A DNA stretch of 64,000 bases from JACPDH01 sp041671505 (GTDB taxonomy: Bacteria; Acidobacteriota; Thermoanaerobaculia; Gp7-AA8): contig JBAZBK010000013.1 in the NCBI GenBank assembly GCA_041671505.1, positions 103,607-167,606 on the forward strand, in the 5' to 3' direction. A program made the translations under genes and the position numbers. Positions 41,501-50,026 of the stretch are shown here, piece by piece. Below the pieces are notes generated by a model. It had not been told where the DNA came from. It did not search any database and worked only from the letters and a program-made list of their open reading frames with translations. How positions within the stretch are numbered: the first letter of the stretch is position 1; every line of letters starts with the position of its first letter.

Positions 41501-42852
41501 GCGTAGTTGCCGTTACCCGGGTAGTCGGGCACGTTGACGCCCCAGGTCCAGATGCCGTAGCCGATCGCGTTGTCGGGCGACGTAAACACCGACGTGAGAT
41601 CGCGGTTCCACGTGTTGTCGACGGAGAGCGTGGAGTCGGGGAACGCCTGCGTGAACGAGCCTGTACGATTCGCAAGGGCCATCGCCGCCGTCGTCGTGTT
41701 GTTGCTGTCGACGTCGAAGTCGTTGATGCCGCACTGGCAGCCGCTCGTGACCCACGGGAAGTACTCGTAGATATTCAGCTGACCGGGGTGTGCTCCGACA
41801 GACACCATGTTGTCGGCGTAGACGTTGTACTCGATTCCCGCTGAGCTCGGGTCGCCGTCGTGTGCTCGAATGCCGAAGCCGTTCAGATCATCGGAGGTGG
41901 TGAAAGCGCTCGACTGATCGACTCGGACTTCCCAGTGGCCGTTCGGGATGGGAGCGCCATCTGAGTCTGAAACCCTGACATTGTCGATCTCGAACGTCTC
42001 GCCAGCCTGTGTGAAGGAGGCCGTTCGCACGAATCGAATGATCGTGCTGGCGCCGACAGGGATGGTGTAGGGCCCCTGGGCGGCGTAGGTGAACGCGCCA
42101 CTGAACGTGTCGAGAGGTGTGAAGCTCACTCCCCCGTTCGTCGAGTACTGCACCTGGAACTGATCCGCGCCCTCGGTGTTGTTCGACGCGGCGTCGAACG
42201 TCAGGGTCGCATTCGTGAACGTGGAGAGATTCACGGTGCGCTGCGCGCCGACGAGAGCTGTGCCTGTCGGCGGGTTGACGTTGAGGTCACCTCCGGTGAA
42301 CACCACGTTTCCTGTGCCGGCATTGCCGTTGTCGCCGACCTCCGTCCAGTTCGACGACCAGTTGATCGTGCCGTTGTTTCCTGTGAAGGCAGTGGCATTG
42401 ATCTGGTCGAGTACGAAGTCCCCTGTGTAGTTGAGAAGGGTGACCCACGCGTTGTCGCCACCCGTTGGCGTTGTGGCGCTGCCAGTCGTGAAGTTGGTCG
42501 CTATGACCGTGCCACTCGGATTTCTCACCGAGTAGCCCACGGTCATCGCACCCGTTCGCGCGCGGTCGCGGCCAGCAGCTGCTTCGGCCGCGGCTCCGCC
42601 GGCAAGAACGTCAGGATCGAAGATATCGATCGTGAGCTGCGACTGGTTCGGCGGCACTTCGACGAAGAATGAGTAATGCGTGTCGAGTGCTGCGCCGGCA
42701 TTCGTCGAAACCCAGTCGCCAAACGCAATGCTCGCGCCCGAGCCCGTCGGATACATGAGGTCTGCCGTACCGGAATTCCCCGCCCCGACCACCATCGCGA
42801 TCGAAAGGAGCGAGATCACATAGACGATCGTCGACCTTCGCTTCAGATTCAT
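38512..42852 (-). CDS. Giant secreted C25 (gingipain-like) cysteine peptidase, paralogue
   Basis: The 1,446-residue protein has a signal peptide (STIVYVISLLSIAMVVGAGN). Large beta-rich N-terminal modules follow, one resembling a proprotein-convertase-type or jelly-roll domain (about 20-330), and a DUF11-like domain sits near 570-700. The C-terminal Peptidase_C25 domain (about 1100-1446) has catalytic VNWTGHGG (His) and VALSCIINRF (Cys). The overall plan matches the protein at 30314-35350, although the N-terminal modules differ. ATG at 42852 has a GAGGAG ribosome-binding site just upstream. The 490-base leader between it and the upstream TonB gene is noncoding. Confidence 0.83.
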   Translation of the reverse strand: MNLKRRSTIVYVISLLSIAMVVGAGNSGTADLMYPTGSGASIAFGDWVSTNAGAALDTHYSFFVEVPPNQSQLTIDIFDPDVLAGGAAAEAAAGRDRARTGAMTVGYSVRNPSGTVIATNFTTGSATTPTGGDNAWVTLLNYTGDFVLDQINATAFTGNNGTINWSSNWTEVGDNGNAGTGNVVFTGGDLNVNPPTGTALVGAQRTVNLSTFTNATLTFDAASNNTEGADQFQVQYSTNGGVSFTPLDTFSGAFTYAAQGPYTIPVGASTIIRFVRTASFTQAGETFEIDNVRVSDSDGAPIPNGHWEVRVDQSSAFTTSDDLNGFGIRAHDGDPSSAGIEYNVYADNMVSVGAHPGQLNIYEYFPWVTSGCQCGINDFDVDSNNTTTAAMALANRTGSFTQAFPDSTLSVDNTWNRDLTSVFTSPDNAIGYGIWTWGVNVPDYPGNGNYATVYLSSELTPANPPTANPVASSFRTYFATDVGAAPLKPYLEQLLTFKNVGGASNPPTAGQTPQYQVTVRLVNPTAWPITFSASNLVTANVPGGVVTYVGSSAQVSQGSIVSVPGGGGSGNITWNPGSVSAGATALLSYTIQVAYAGGTVNVTATPASGNGTRAQYLDETANTTQGRATNLVGPICQLSIGTLATDAIVASLDASKDQGRVSVIWTTSSELGAASFDLLRQEKSDWVKVNSVPIPALYTNGAGGSYAVDDPGANGGRQTWAIRETTIDGRTITHGSFSVVPRPPQASDPKADGAFGSKPNKATQSKPKPQAAANKSTSTALIAETTTRGIHSISASDVSAILGIPLGSVRAKFANAGFRLTRGGADVAWTPSPTGDSLLFFAEALDSPYTTRNAYQLTDGHGLTMQASPASPIFGGTTTYADTKWFETDAFAATAVPLDPEGDYWFQASFVPGYAGYTTRNFDIGVDGLASSSGASIAVKLQGATSAQHGAKLQINGVEVATSSWDAITPKTITAAVPQQLLHEGANSVTVEGVSNGSGPLSVFYVDSIGVTYQRATVPRNGQLELEATGPTTVSGLSSLSLLLDSTSASRPIAITGVTPDASGNVSWNATPGRRYALSTLGGVTPASARGSRANDLEGIRAADLLIITSAGLHDAAEAYAQGRRSTGLLVAVADVEAIYDAMSRGVETPHAIRAYLREASRWAVAPRYVLLAGRGSYDYKGIAGEEPIVPPLMVRSADGIFASDARLADVDGDRAPDMAIGRLPISDVGELLAYSSKIERLEGTQARFPALFASDDPDRGVVFSAASDRMQSALPFGSPLRISLGDTPLASARAQLFASWASGISIVNWTGHGGLDRLASEGLLTSADVASLASDTPPVLVALSCIINRFEIPNYPALGETLVLAESGGAAATFAPTGLAYHDASTALGDELYHAFSSDTTRLGDLVRAAAAKHPGDASQLYVLLGDPTLQLRMPTTIQGSRDGE

Positions 42853-42904
42853 CGGACTCTCCTCGCACGTTCTGGGTACAGCAATCCCAGGGGGAGGGGG
42901 GCGC

Positions 42905-43342
42905 TCACCCAGTTGAAATGTTACGCCTGACCGACAACTGCTGCTTCCATCCAATGGGAGGAGAGCGATCTGGCAATGGCGTGACGCCCCGATTCGGGTA
43001 CGTGTTCCATTAGTGTCCGACCCGTTGATGACCGAATCCACCAAGGCGCGTAACCCCGCAAGAGCGAGCTCGACGAACACTGCGCTCGATGCCCTGAATC
43101 GCGGGGGAGCACCGCAAATCCCTTCCCGATCCGTGCTACTGCGCGACTCGGTGCTGACCACGGCCCGGTGGCCGGAGCAATGTGTGGGGCCGTAAGGTCA
43201 CCCTTCGGAGCGGGACCGCCGAGGAGCGTATACGACGCTGTCGCGGGGCCGGTCCCGCCCACGCTCGGCCGGAGCAGATCGCCGAACCGCTCCCCGGGCC
43301 TCGAATCTGCCTGCTGGCTAGTCTCCGGGAGGATCGTCGCTT
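42905..43342. other. Long gene-free spacer rich in RNA-like hairpins
   Basis: No gene is supported in this gap of more than 400 bases between the TonB-like gene and the C25 gene. Part of it (43165-43320) is unusually palindromic. GCGGGACCG (43211-43219) pairs with CGGTCCCGC around an inner AGCGT-ATACG-ACGCT stem, and GGAGC (43271) pairs with GCTCC nearby. This could be a structured RNA or a leader. I compared it by eye with cobalamin, c-di-GMP, RNase P, SRP and tmRNA signatures and found no convincing match. Confidence 0.4.
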
Positions 43343-44302
43343 CTACGACCGCGAGTTATAGAAAAACCGCGCCGTCACCCGCTCGTTCGGCTTTGGGAAA
43401 TTCGCCGGTAGGGGAGCGAGCGGCGAAGCGAGCTCGATCGCTCGCTTCGCGGCGTTGTCGTACGGGGGGACGCCGGAGCTGGAGATGATCTCGACGTCGG
43501 TGATCGTGCCGTCGCGCTGGATCGTGAAGCGGATCGTGACGATGCCGCGAAGGCCGGTGCGGATGATCTGCGGCATGTTGCTGTACCAGTGGTAGCGGAT
43601 GCGCGCGACCATGCCGGTCGCGTAGTCGCCCCACTCGAACCACTGGGTCTCGAACGACATCGGCCCGGTCTCGGCTTTCCCGAGGTCCTCGCCTGCGCCA
43701 CCCGGCATCGCGCGCCAATCTCCTGTCGGTGTCCCGCGGCGCGAGTTCGGCTGCGAGGCCGCGTCCTTGATCGCCTCTTTCCAGTCGACCTGCGGCGATT
43801 GCGAGCCGCGGAACGCCGGCATCGAATCGGACCCCGGCGCGGCGTCGGCCGGCGATCCGCCAGTCTCAGGCTGGGTCATGGCGCGCTGCTGCTGCGGATC
43901 GAGCGACGGCCCGTCGGTCTGCGATTGCGTCCCTTTCTTCGGGATCTCCTGCATCAACGGCCGCCTGTCGCCCGGCGTGAGCGTCGGCGGGGCGTCGATC
44001 GGGTTCGGCCTGCTCGCCTTGCGGTCGGCGTTGGAGAGCGGCGCGTCGGGCCTCGGGTTGTCGCGCTTCGGCCCCGGAGCTTCGGTGACGGGAGGCTGCT
44101 GCTGCTCGCGCTGCGACTGAGGAAGCTGCGGAACCAGCTCGACGAAGCGCGCCGGCACCTGGGTCTCCTGTTCCGGCGACCGCAGGCTGTAGACGAAGAG
44201 GAACGAGAGAACTGTGAGGTGAACGGCGATGGAGATGAGGACGCCGAGAGACAGGTCGCCTCTTCTGGGTTTGTCCTCTACGTAGTCTAGGAGATCGTGC
44301 AC
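43343..44302 (-). CDS. TonB-like energy-transducer protein
   Basis: The 319-residue protein has one transmembrane helix near residues 17-38 (LGVLISIAVHLTVLSFLF). A long Pro/Gln/Asp-rich periplasm-spanning stretch follows (to about 220). A C-terminal TonB domain includes GIVTIRFTIQRDGTITDVEI and SGVPPYDNAAKRAIE. No ExbB/ExbD genes or TonB-dependent receptor are adjacent. GTG at 44302 is taken as the start; upstream sequence in frame is heptad repeat. It is divergent from guaB. Confidence 0.85.
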   Translation of the reverse strand: MHDLLDYVEDKPRRGDLSLGVLISIAVHLTVLSFLFVYSLRSPEQETQVPARFVELVPQLPQSQREQQQPPVTEAPGPKRDNPRPDAPLSNADRKASRPNPIDAPPTLTPGDRRPLMQEIPKKGTQSQTDGPSLDPQQQRAMTQPETGGSPADAAPGSDSMPAFRGSQSPQVDWKEAIKDAASQPNSRRGTPTGDWRAMPGGAGEDLGKAETGPMSFETQWFEWGDYATGMVARIRYHWYSNMPQIIRTGLRGIVTIRFTIQRDGTITDVEIISSSGVPPYDNAAKRAIELASPLAPLPANFPKPNERVTARFFYNSRS

Positions 44303-44383
44303 ACGTTCACCGGGGCAACCGCACCTATAAGACGAATGACAATCGCGTTTGTTCCGGTCGCGCGACAGGAAATTGACAAGACA

Positions 44384-44427
44384 GGCCAAAGGCCAAAGGC
44401 CAGAGGTCAAAGCAGGCAGCAGGGGTC
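44384..44427. repeat. Heptad-repeat array, GGCCAAA family (single arm)
   Basis: The array consists of GGCCAAA, GGCCAAA, GGCCAGA and GGTCAAA units, followed by GCAGGCAGCAGGGG. No second inverted arm is visible nearby. The units resemble those at 63817-63950 and in the left arm at 14581-14832. It lies in the divergent promoter region of the TonB-like gene and guaB. Confidence 0.75.
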
Positions 44428-44556
44428 GTGACGGCGCGGCCCTGGAGCGGCCAGCGAATGCGACGCGCACCGTTGGGGTCGTTGGGCCGATGCCCCGATC
44501 GAAATCTCCGCGAACGCCCCTCCTGTTCTAGAATGCGGCAACTTACGGGGGACGCC

Positions 44557-46107
44557 ATGAGCGACGTCAGGGAAGATCTATCCATCATCAACCGCGTGGA
44601 GCCTGAGGACGCGGCGTCGCGGCCGCTCGGCGCCGACCGCTTCGCGGAGCCGCCGATGGCGCTCACCTTCGACGACGTGCTACTCGTCCCGGGCAAGTCG
44701 GACGTCCATCCGAACTTCGTCGACGTGTCGACGCGCCTGACGCGCGACATCCGTCTGAACATCCCCATCCTCTCCTCGGCGATGGACACCGTCACCGAGG
44801 CTCGGCTCGCGATCGCGATGGCGCAGCAGGGGGGCCTCGGCGTCATCCACAAGAACATGACGGTCGACCAGCAGGCGGAAGAGGTCGACAAGGTGAAGCG
44901 CTCCGAGGCCGGCATGATCGTCGACCCGGTGACGATGCGCCCCTGGCAGCGGATCTCCGAAGCGCTGCAGGTGATGGAGAAGTACAAGATCTCCGGCGTT
45001 CCCGTCACCGACGAGAACGGCCGCCTCGTCGGCATCCTCACGAACCGCGACCTGCGCTTCGAGACGCGCTTCGATCTGCCGATCTCCGAGCGGATGACGA
45101 AGGACGGACTCGTGACCGTTCCGGTCGGCACGACCCTCGAGCAGGCGCGCGAGGTGCTGCACACGCACCGGATCGAGAAGCTCCTCGTCGTCGACGCGAA
45201 CGGCGACCTCAAGGGACTGATCACCGTCAAGGACATTCAGAAGGCGCGCCGTTACCCTAACGCGTCGAAGGATCCGCTCGGGCGCCTCCGCTGCGGCGCC
45301 GCGATCGGCGTCGGCAAGGAGAGCCTCGACCGCGCCCGCGCGCTGATCGCGGCAAAGTGCGACGTCATCTTCATCGACTCCTCTCACGCGCACTCCGAAG
45401 GCGTGATGGACATGATCAAGCAGTTCAAACGTTACTTCCCCGACACGGCGCTCATCGCGGGAAACGTGGCGACGCACGACGCGACGGTCGATCTCATCAG
45501 GCTCGGCGTCGACGGCGTGAAGGTCGGCATCGGGCCGGGGTCGATCTGCACGACGCGCGTCGTCGCAGGAGCCGGCGTGCCGCAGGTGACGGCGGTCATG
45601 GAGTGCGCGCGCGCGGGTGACGAGTACGACATCCCCATCGTCTCCGACGGCGGCATCAAGTTCTCAGGCGACATCACGAAGGCGATCGCCGCGGGCGCAA
45701 GCAGCGTCATGATCGGCTCGCTCTTCGCAGGCACCGACGAGGCGCCCGGCGAGACGATTCTCTACCAGGGGCGCACCTTCAAGTCGTACCGCGGCATGGG
45801 CTCGATCGGCGCGATGCAGGCGGGGTCGAAGGACCGCTACTTCCAGGAAAACGAGACGGAAGAGGCGAAGCTCGTCCCCGAGGGGATCGAAGGCAAGGTT
45901 CCCTACAAGGGCTCGCTCTCGGCGATGGTGCCGCAGATGGTCGGCGGCCTCCGCTCCGGCATGGGGCTCAGCGGCTCGAAGACGATCCAGGAGCTCCGCA
46001 CGAACGCACGCTTCGTCAGGATCTCGGCCGCGGGCCTGCGCGAGAGCCACGCGCACGACGTCATCATCACGAAGGAAGCGCCGAACTACCGGATGGAGTC
46101 GGAGTAA
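44557..46107 (+). CDS. guaB: Inosine-5'-monophosphate dehydrogenase
   Basis: The 516-residue protein has the full IMPDH layout. A catalytic barrel starts at LTFDDVLLVPGKSDV. Two CBS domains are inserted (about 125-245; MRPWQRISEAL and MTKDGLVTVPVG). The active-site loop GIGPGSICTTRVVAG holds the nucleophilic Cys, followed by SDGGIKFSGDITKA and the flap QAGSKDRYF. It converts IMP to XMP in guanine synthesis. ATG at 44557 was chosen since earlier in-frame codons are not conserved. The gene is convergent with the deaminase-like gene and overlaps it by 22 bases. Confidence 0.96.
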   Translation: MSDVREDLSIINRVEPEDAASRPLGADRFAEPPMALTFDDVLLVPGKSDVHPNFVDVSTRLTRDIRLNIPILSSAMDTVTEARLAIAMAQQGGLGVIHKNMTVDQQAEEVDKVKRSEAGMIVDPVTMRPWQRISEALQVMEKYKISGVPVTDENGRLVGILTNRDLRFETRFDLPISERMTKDGLVTVPVGTTLEQAREVLHTHRIEKLLVVDANGDLKGLITVKDIQKARRYPNASKDPLGRLRCGAAIGVGKESLDRARALIAAKCDVIFIDSSHAHSEGVMDMIKQFKRYFPDTALIAGNVATHDATVDLIRLGVDGVKVGIGPGSICTTRVVAGAGVPQVTAVMECARAGDEYDIPIVSDGGIKFSGDITKAIAAGASSVMIGSLFAGTDEAPGETILYQGRTFKSYRGMGSIGAMQAGSKDRYFQENETEEAKLVPEGIEGKVPYKGSLSAMVPQMVGGLRSGMGLSGSKTIQELRTNARFVRISAAGLRESHAHDVIITKEAPNYRMESE

Positions 46108-47744
46108 GCGAGCTTCTTCCGCATCTGCCAGAGCAGGTGGCTGACGTACGCGCGTCGCGTTTCGCCCGTCGTCACGAGGAGCAGTTTCGTGAGCTTCAGG
46201 TCGAGTGCGTCGGTGTAGAGGAGGATCAACATCTCGCGCAGGTAGCTCGTCCCGAGCGTGATGTCGTTGTCGGTGCCGACTCCGAGCTTCAGCCCCTTCT
46301 TCTCCCACCACGAGAAGGGATGGTCCTTGTAGTCCTCGAACGCGCCGGTCAGGCGCTTGTTCGACGAGGGGAGCGCGATGATCGAGAGCCGCTTGTCGAT
46401 CATCCGGTTGAGCACGTCGTGCTGGTAACGCTCGGTCTCGCGCGCCGTGTGGAACTTCGCCTTGATGAACTTCGTCCGCTCGTGCTCGTTGAGCCGCTCG
46501 CCGCGGAGCAGTTTCCGCCCGATCTCGTCGCGCCCGTTCCAGTCGAGCTCCGCGAGCTCGTTCGCGTCGATCGATCCCGTCGCGACGGCACGCCCCGCCG
46601 CGTTCGCCTTCAACAGGCGCTGCGCCATCCGCTGGAAGTAGTAGTTGGGGTTGATCCCGAGGGAGAGCCCGTGCTCGATCGCGTCGACGTTCCAGATGTT
46701 CATCGCGTTGTCGACCGCCTGGATTCCCTGTCGCAGCGAGCCCCACGTCTCGCCGTGGTGGCTTCGGACGCGGAAGCCGTACGCCTGAAGCTTGCGCAGC
46801 CCGACGCGAAGCTCCTGGAAGTGCGCCTTTCTGTAGAAGCCGCGCTCGTTGCCGACCGTGTCGATCTCCGTGAGGTGAGGCCTGAGCTCCGGATGTCGCG
46901 CCAGGAGGTCGATGATCTGCCGGACCTGGTCCTCGAAGTGCGCGCGCCGCGACGGGAAGCGCTCCGCGTCGTAGAAGCCCGACTCCTTGCGGAAGCAGGG
47001 CGACAGGATGAACTCGAACGCCGGCACCTCTCCCTGGAATGACCTGAACCCCTCGTACAGGCCTAACACGACGTCGTCGATCGTCAGCGACTCGATTCCC
47101 GGGACCTGCTCCGCGGGGTCGGTCGTGTTGCGGAAGAGGGTGAACTTGAGCCGCACCGCCCCGACGTTCGACTCGCGCCAGAGCCTCGAGGCGATGTGAT
47201 ACGCGGCGTCGCGGTGTGCCTCGCGCGTCGTGAGGAGCAGCTTCGGCAGGTAGAGGATCTTCAGGTAGCGGTCGAACCGGTCGTTCTCTCCGAGACCGAC
47301 GAGGCGCTCGATGTCGGCTACGCTCCGGATCGGCAGGCTCTCGGGGCCGTAGACCTCGACGATCTTCTTCGCGCACTCCTCGCCATGCGGGCCGTCGAGC
47401 AGCTCCTGAATCCGCGGGAAGAGAAAGTCGGGAGAGAGCGAGCCGGTCAGGTGAATATGCTCTTCGCGATACGGGAGAGGAAAGGCGCGCAGGAATCGCT
47501 GGAGCGCGAGGGAGAAGGGGTGCGCCAGCAACTGCTCGATCGGCGCCGAGTTGACGCGAAAGCTGTCGAGCAGCTCACGGAACCCTGCGACCTGGCGCCC
47601 CAGCTCCGGCTCGGTCTCCGTGGCGGGTGACTGGCAGGCGAGCGCCAGCGTGTCGTGAATCGAGAGGCCGTTGGTCTCGCTGACGAGCTCGGCGATGAAC
47701 GCCGTGAGCCGGTCGGTGTTGCTCGTCGTCGTGGAATCGGACAT
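46086..47744 (-). CDS. Adenosine/AMP-deaminase superfamily protein
   Basis: The 552-residue protein is longer than standard adenosine deaminase but carries the metal-dependent amidohydrolase pattern: HIHLTGSLSPDF (HxH), a KLSD-like VRSHHGETW, AIEHGLSL, and near the end ALPSSN and GVGTDNDITLG. The last carries Asp-Asn-Asp where TDDP is usual. The N-terminal 90 residues are extra. It probably deaminates a purine nucleoside or nucleotide. The convergent guaB overlap (22 bases, both ends fully coding) is unusual, and the pairing with guaB suggests a purine role. Confidence 0.82.
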   Translation of the reverse strand: MSDSTTTSNTDRLTAFIAELVSETNGLSIHDTLALACQSPATETEPELGRQVAGFRELLDSFRVNSAPIEQLLAHPFSLALQRFLRAFPLPYREEHIHLTGSLSPDFLFPRIQELLDGPHGEECAKKIVEVYGPESLPIRSVADIERLVGLGENDRFDRYLKILYLPKLLLTTREAHRDAAYHIASRLWRESNVGAVRLKFTLFRNTTDPAEQVPGIESLTIDDVVLGLYEGFRSFQGEVPAFEFILSPCFRKESGFYDAERFPSRRAHFEDQVRQIIDLLARHPELRPHLTEIDTVGNERGFYRKAHFQELRVGLRKLQAYGFRVRSHHGETWGSLRQGIQAVDNAMNIWNVDAIEHGLSLGINPNYYFQRMAQRLLKANAAGRAVATGSIDANELAELDWNGRDEIGRKLLRGERLNEHERTKFIKAKFHTARETERYQHDVLNRMIDKRLSIIALPSSNKRLTGAFEDYKDHPFSWWEKKGLKLGVGTDNDITLGTSYLREMLILLYTDALDLKLTKLLLVTTGETRRAYVSHLLWQMRKKLAYSDSIR

Positions 47745-47834
47745 GGCGCATTTTACGCATTCCGCGTTCCGACTTCTCCATTCCCCCTCCGATCGGTATT
47801 TCCCGCGCGGCGCGTTTGGATTCAGAATACGAGG

Positions 47835-48242
47835 ATGAAGATCGCACGCACCGTCGCCCTCCTCGCGCTGTCTCTCGTCGCGCTCTCCTGCGCGAGCACC
47901 GACCAGAAGCCGGACGAGATGGGCACCGTCACCGGCACCCTCTCCTACCTCGAGCGGATCGCGCTCAGTCCCGAGGCGAAGGCGCAGATCAGAATTGTCG
48001 ACCTCGACCGCCTCGACAAGCCCGGCTACCTCGTGGCGGAGAAATCGATCGAGTCGCCGGGTCAGGTGCCGATCCCGTTCGAGCTGATCTACTGGATGGA
48101 GCGCGTCGAGTCGGGACACACCTACGCGCTGCAGGCTCGGATCGAAGAGGGTGGCAAGGTGATTTTCAAGACTGCCGAGGATGTGAAGTTCGACGCGAAG
48201 CAGCCGTCGAAGCAGGAGCTGACGCTTTCGCGCGCCGAGTAG
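47835..48242 (+). CDS. YbaY-family lipoprotein
   Basis: The 135-residue lipoprotein has the signal/lipobox LVALSCAS. A YbaY/YscW-type beta-sandwich domain follows (about 30-130) with VTGTLSYLERIALSPEAK, SPGQVPIPFELIYW and HTYALQARIEEGGKVIF. The function of this family is unclear; it may bind other envelope proteins. The ATG at 47835 begins the signal peptide. It is followed by the peptide-deformylase-like gene after 4 bases. Confidence 0.85.
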   Translation: MKIARTVALLALSLVALSCASTDQKPDEMGTVTGTLSYLERIALSPEAKAQIRIVDLDRLDKPGYLVAEKSIESPGQVPIPFELIYWMERVESGHTYALQARIEEGGKVIFKTAEDVKFDAKQPSKQELTLSRAE

Positions 48243-48246
48243 CCGG

Positions 48247-48816
48247 ATGGCCGGGGACGTTGTGGCACCCGAATCGCCGGTCCTACTGTTAGGGGATCCG
48301 CGGCTCCGACTGCGGTCGGCCGAGGTCACCAACTTCGATCGCCCCGACGTTCGCTCCGCCTGCGCGAGCCTTGGGACGACGCTCCAGGCGTTCCGCGCGC
48401 GCCACGGCTTCGGGCGCGCGATCTCCGCGCCGCAGATCGGCATCGCGCTCCGCGTGATCGCGGTCAACCTCGGGGATGGCCCCTTCTTCGTCGTGAATCC
48501 GCGCGTCACCGGCGCGAGCGGCGCGAGCTTCAGCATGTGGGACGACTGCATGAGCTTCCCCGGGCTGCTCGTCCGGGTCCTCCGCGATCGGTCGATCTCG
48601 CTCGCGTACGAAGACGAGTCGGGCGCCGCGCGCGAATGGAACGCGATGGGCCTCGCCGCCTCCGAGCTTCTCCAGCACGAGATCGACCACCTCGACGGCA
48701 TCCTCGCGATCGACCGCGCGATCGACCGCGAAGCGATCGTGCTCCGGGAAGTCTGGGAGGCGCGGAGGAGAGAGATGCGAGCGCTCGTCGACTACGAGAT
48801 CGGCGAGACGCCGTAG
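48247..48816 (+). CDS. Peptide-deformylase-like protein
   Basis: The 189-residue protein matches the deformylase fold that removes formyl groups from nascent proteins. Motif 1 reads AISAPQIG (normally GxGLAAxQ). Motif 2 reads DDCMSFPG, where EGCLS is standard, so Glu and Leu are replaced but the metal Cys stays. Motif 3 QHEIDHLDG keeps HExxH. All three metal ligands are present, yet motifs 1 and 2 are divergent, as in type-2-like or non-canonical deformylases. It starts four bases after the YbaY gene. Confidence 0.83.
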   Translation: MAGDVVAPESPVLLLGDPRLRLRSAEVTNFDRPDVRSACASLGTTLQAFRARHGFGRAISAPQIGIALRVIAVNLGDGPFFVVNPRVTGASGASFSMWDDCMSFPGLLVRVLRDRSISLAYEDESGAAREWNAMGLAASELLQHEIDHLDGILAIDRAIDREAIVLREVWEARRREMRALVDYEIGETP

Positions 48817-48821
48817 CGAGC

Positions 48822-49985
48822 TCAGCGGCCGGGCCGTGCGGGCCGGAGCCGGAGCCGCGTGTCGTCGATCCGGTAGATCGTCCCGCCGTAGTCGGCCACG
48901 TAGACCTCGCCGGAGGCGTCCTGCCCGAAGCTCGAGATCAGGAACCCGGTGACGAGGATCGTCGTCGAGCTCCACGAGCCCGCGGCGTCGCGCTTCGCAC
49001 GGCGGATGAAGCCGCTGCAGAAGTCGCCGTAGAGATAGCTGCCGTAAAGCCGGCCGCTCCTGCCGCGATGCACGTAACCGCCGGTCACCGAGCAGCCCTC
49101 GCTGTGCGAATACTCGAGGATCGGCTTGACGAGCGAGCCGTCGTCACAGAGCGTCGCGGGCTTGTAGCAGTGCGACGCCTCCATGAGATTCCATCCGTAG
49201 TTTTCGCCTCCCGCGCTCGACGCCGGCTGGTAGTCGATCTCCTCCCAGAGGCTCTGCCCGACGTCCGCGATGTAAAGGTCCCCGGTTGCCATGTCGAAGC
49301 TGAATCGCCACGGATTGCGCAAGCCGATCGCCCAGATCTCCGAGCGCTCTCCATCGAGGACCGGGTTGGTCGGCGGCACGTGGTAGAAGAACCCGGAGTC
49401 GATGTCGATGCGCAGCATCTTCCCGAGGAGGTCGCGCGGGTTCTGCGCGTGATTCTGCGGATCGCCGCCCGAGCCGCCGTCGCCCGTGCCGATGTAGAGA
49501 TAGCCGTCGGGGCCGAACTGCAGCTGCCCGCCGTTGTGGTTTGCGAAAGGCTGGGCGAGGGTGAGGATCACGACCTCGCTGCTCGCATCGGCGCGATCGG
49601 GATCGGATGCGCTGACCTTGAATCGTGACACGGAGGTCGATCCGTCACGGCCTGTGTAGTTGACGAAGAAGTAGCCGTTCGCCTGATACGCGGGATGAAA
49701 CGCGACGCTGAGCAGGCCTCGTTCGCCGCAGCAGCTGATCCGGTCCGCGATGTCGAGGAAAGGCGAGGCAAGGAGCGCGCCATTGCGAATGATCCGCACG
49801 CGGCCGGTCTGCTCCGTGACGAAGAGCCGTCCTGGATCGCCGGGCGCCGTCGTGATCGCCACCGGGCTCGTGAGCCCTCCGGCGATTCGAGTCAGCACGA
49901 ATCCCGAATCCGCAGCCGCCGCCGTTTGACCGAGAGCAACAACCACCATCGCACTCGCGATGAGCGTGGAGCGCGCTCTCCTCAT
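48822..49985 (-). CDS. PQQ-dependent sugar dehydrogenase-like protein
   Basis: The 387-residue exported protein has a signal peptide (STLIASAMVVVALGQTAAAA). A six-bladed glucose/sorbosone-dehydrogenase propeller follows (about 35-370) with GLLSVAFHP, the catalytic NHNGGQLQFGPDGYLYIG segment, and GTGDGGSGGDP. It oxidises aldoses in the periplasm, probably with PQQ or another quinone. No PQQ synthesis genes are seen; the PqqD protein at 36855 belongs to a different cassette. Confidence 0.88.
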   Translation of the reverse strand: MRRARSTLIASAMVVVALGQTAAAADSGFVLTRIAGGLTSPVAITTAPGDPGRLFVTEQTGRVRIIRNGALLASPFLDIADRISCCGERGLLSVAFHPAYQANGYFFVNYTGRDGSTSVSRFKVSASDPDRADASSEVVILTLAQPFANHNGGQLQFGPDGYLYIGTGDGGSGGDPQNHAQNPRDLLGKMLRIDIDSGFFYHVPPTNPVLDGERSEIWAIGLRNPWRFSFDMATGDLYIADVGQSLWEEIDYQPASSAGGENYGWNLMEASHCYKPATLCDDGSLVKPILEYSHSEGCSVTGGYVHRGRSGRLYGSYLYGDFCSGFIRRAKRDAAGSWSSTTILVTGFLISSFGQDASGEVYVADYGGTIYRIDDTRLRLRPARPGR

Positions 49986-50026
49986 TCGACGAGTGTAACT
50001 CCGTGGGACTCGAGTTCAGGAACGAG

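Noticed and set aside
42925..43020. Possible tRNA remnant
   Set aside because: No acceptor stem or T-loop consensus can be built; only a loose resemblance.
43165..43345. Possible cobalamin riboswitch or RNase P-like RNA
   Set aside because: The B12 box and RNase P signatures do not fit beyond short chance matches; left as an unknown structured spacer.
44501..44534. guaB promoter with -10 TAGAAT
   Set aside because: No acceptable -35 at the right distance; not listed as a feature.
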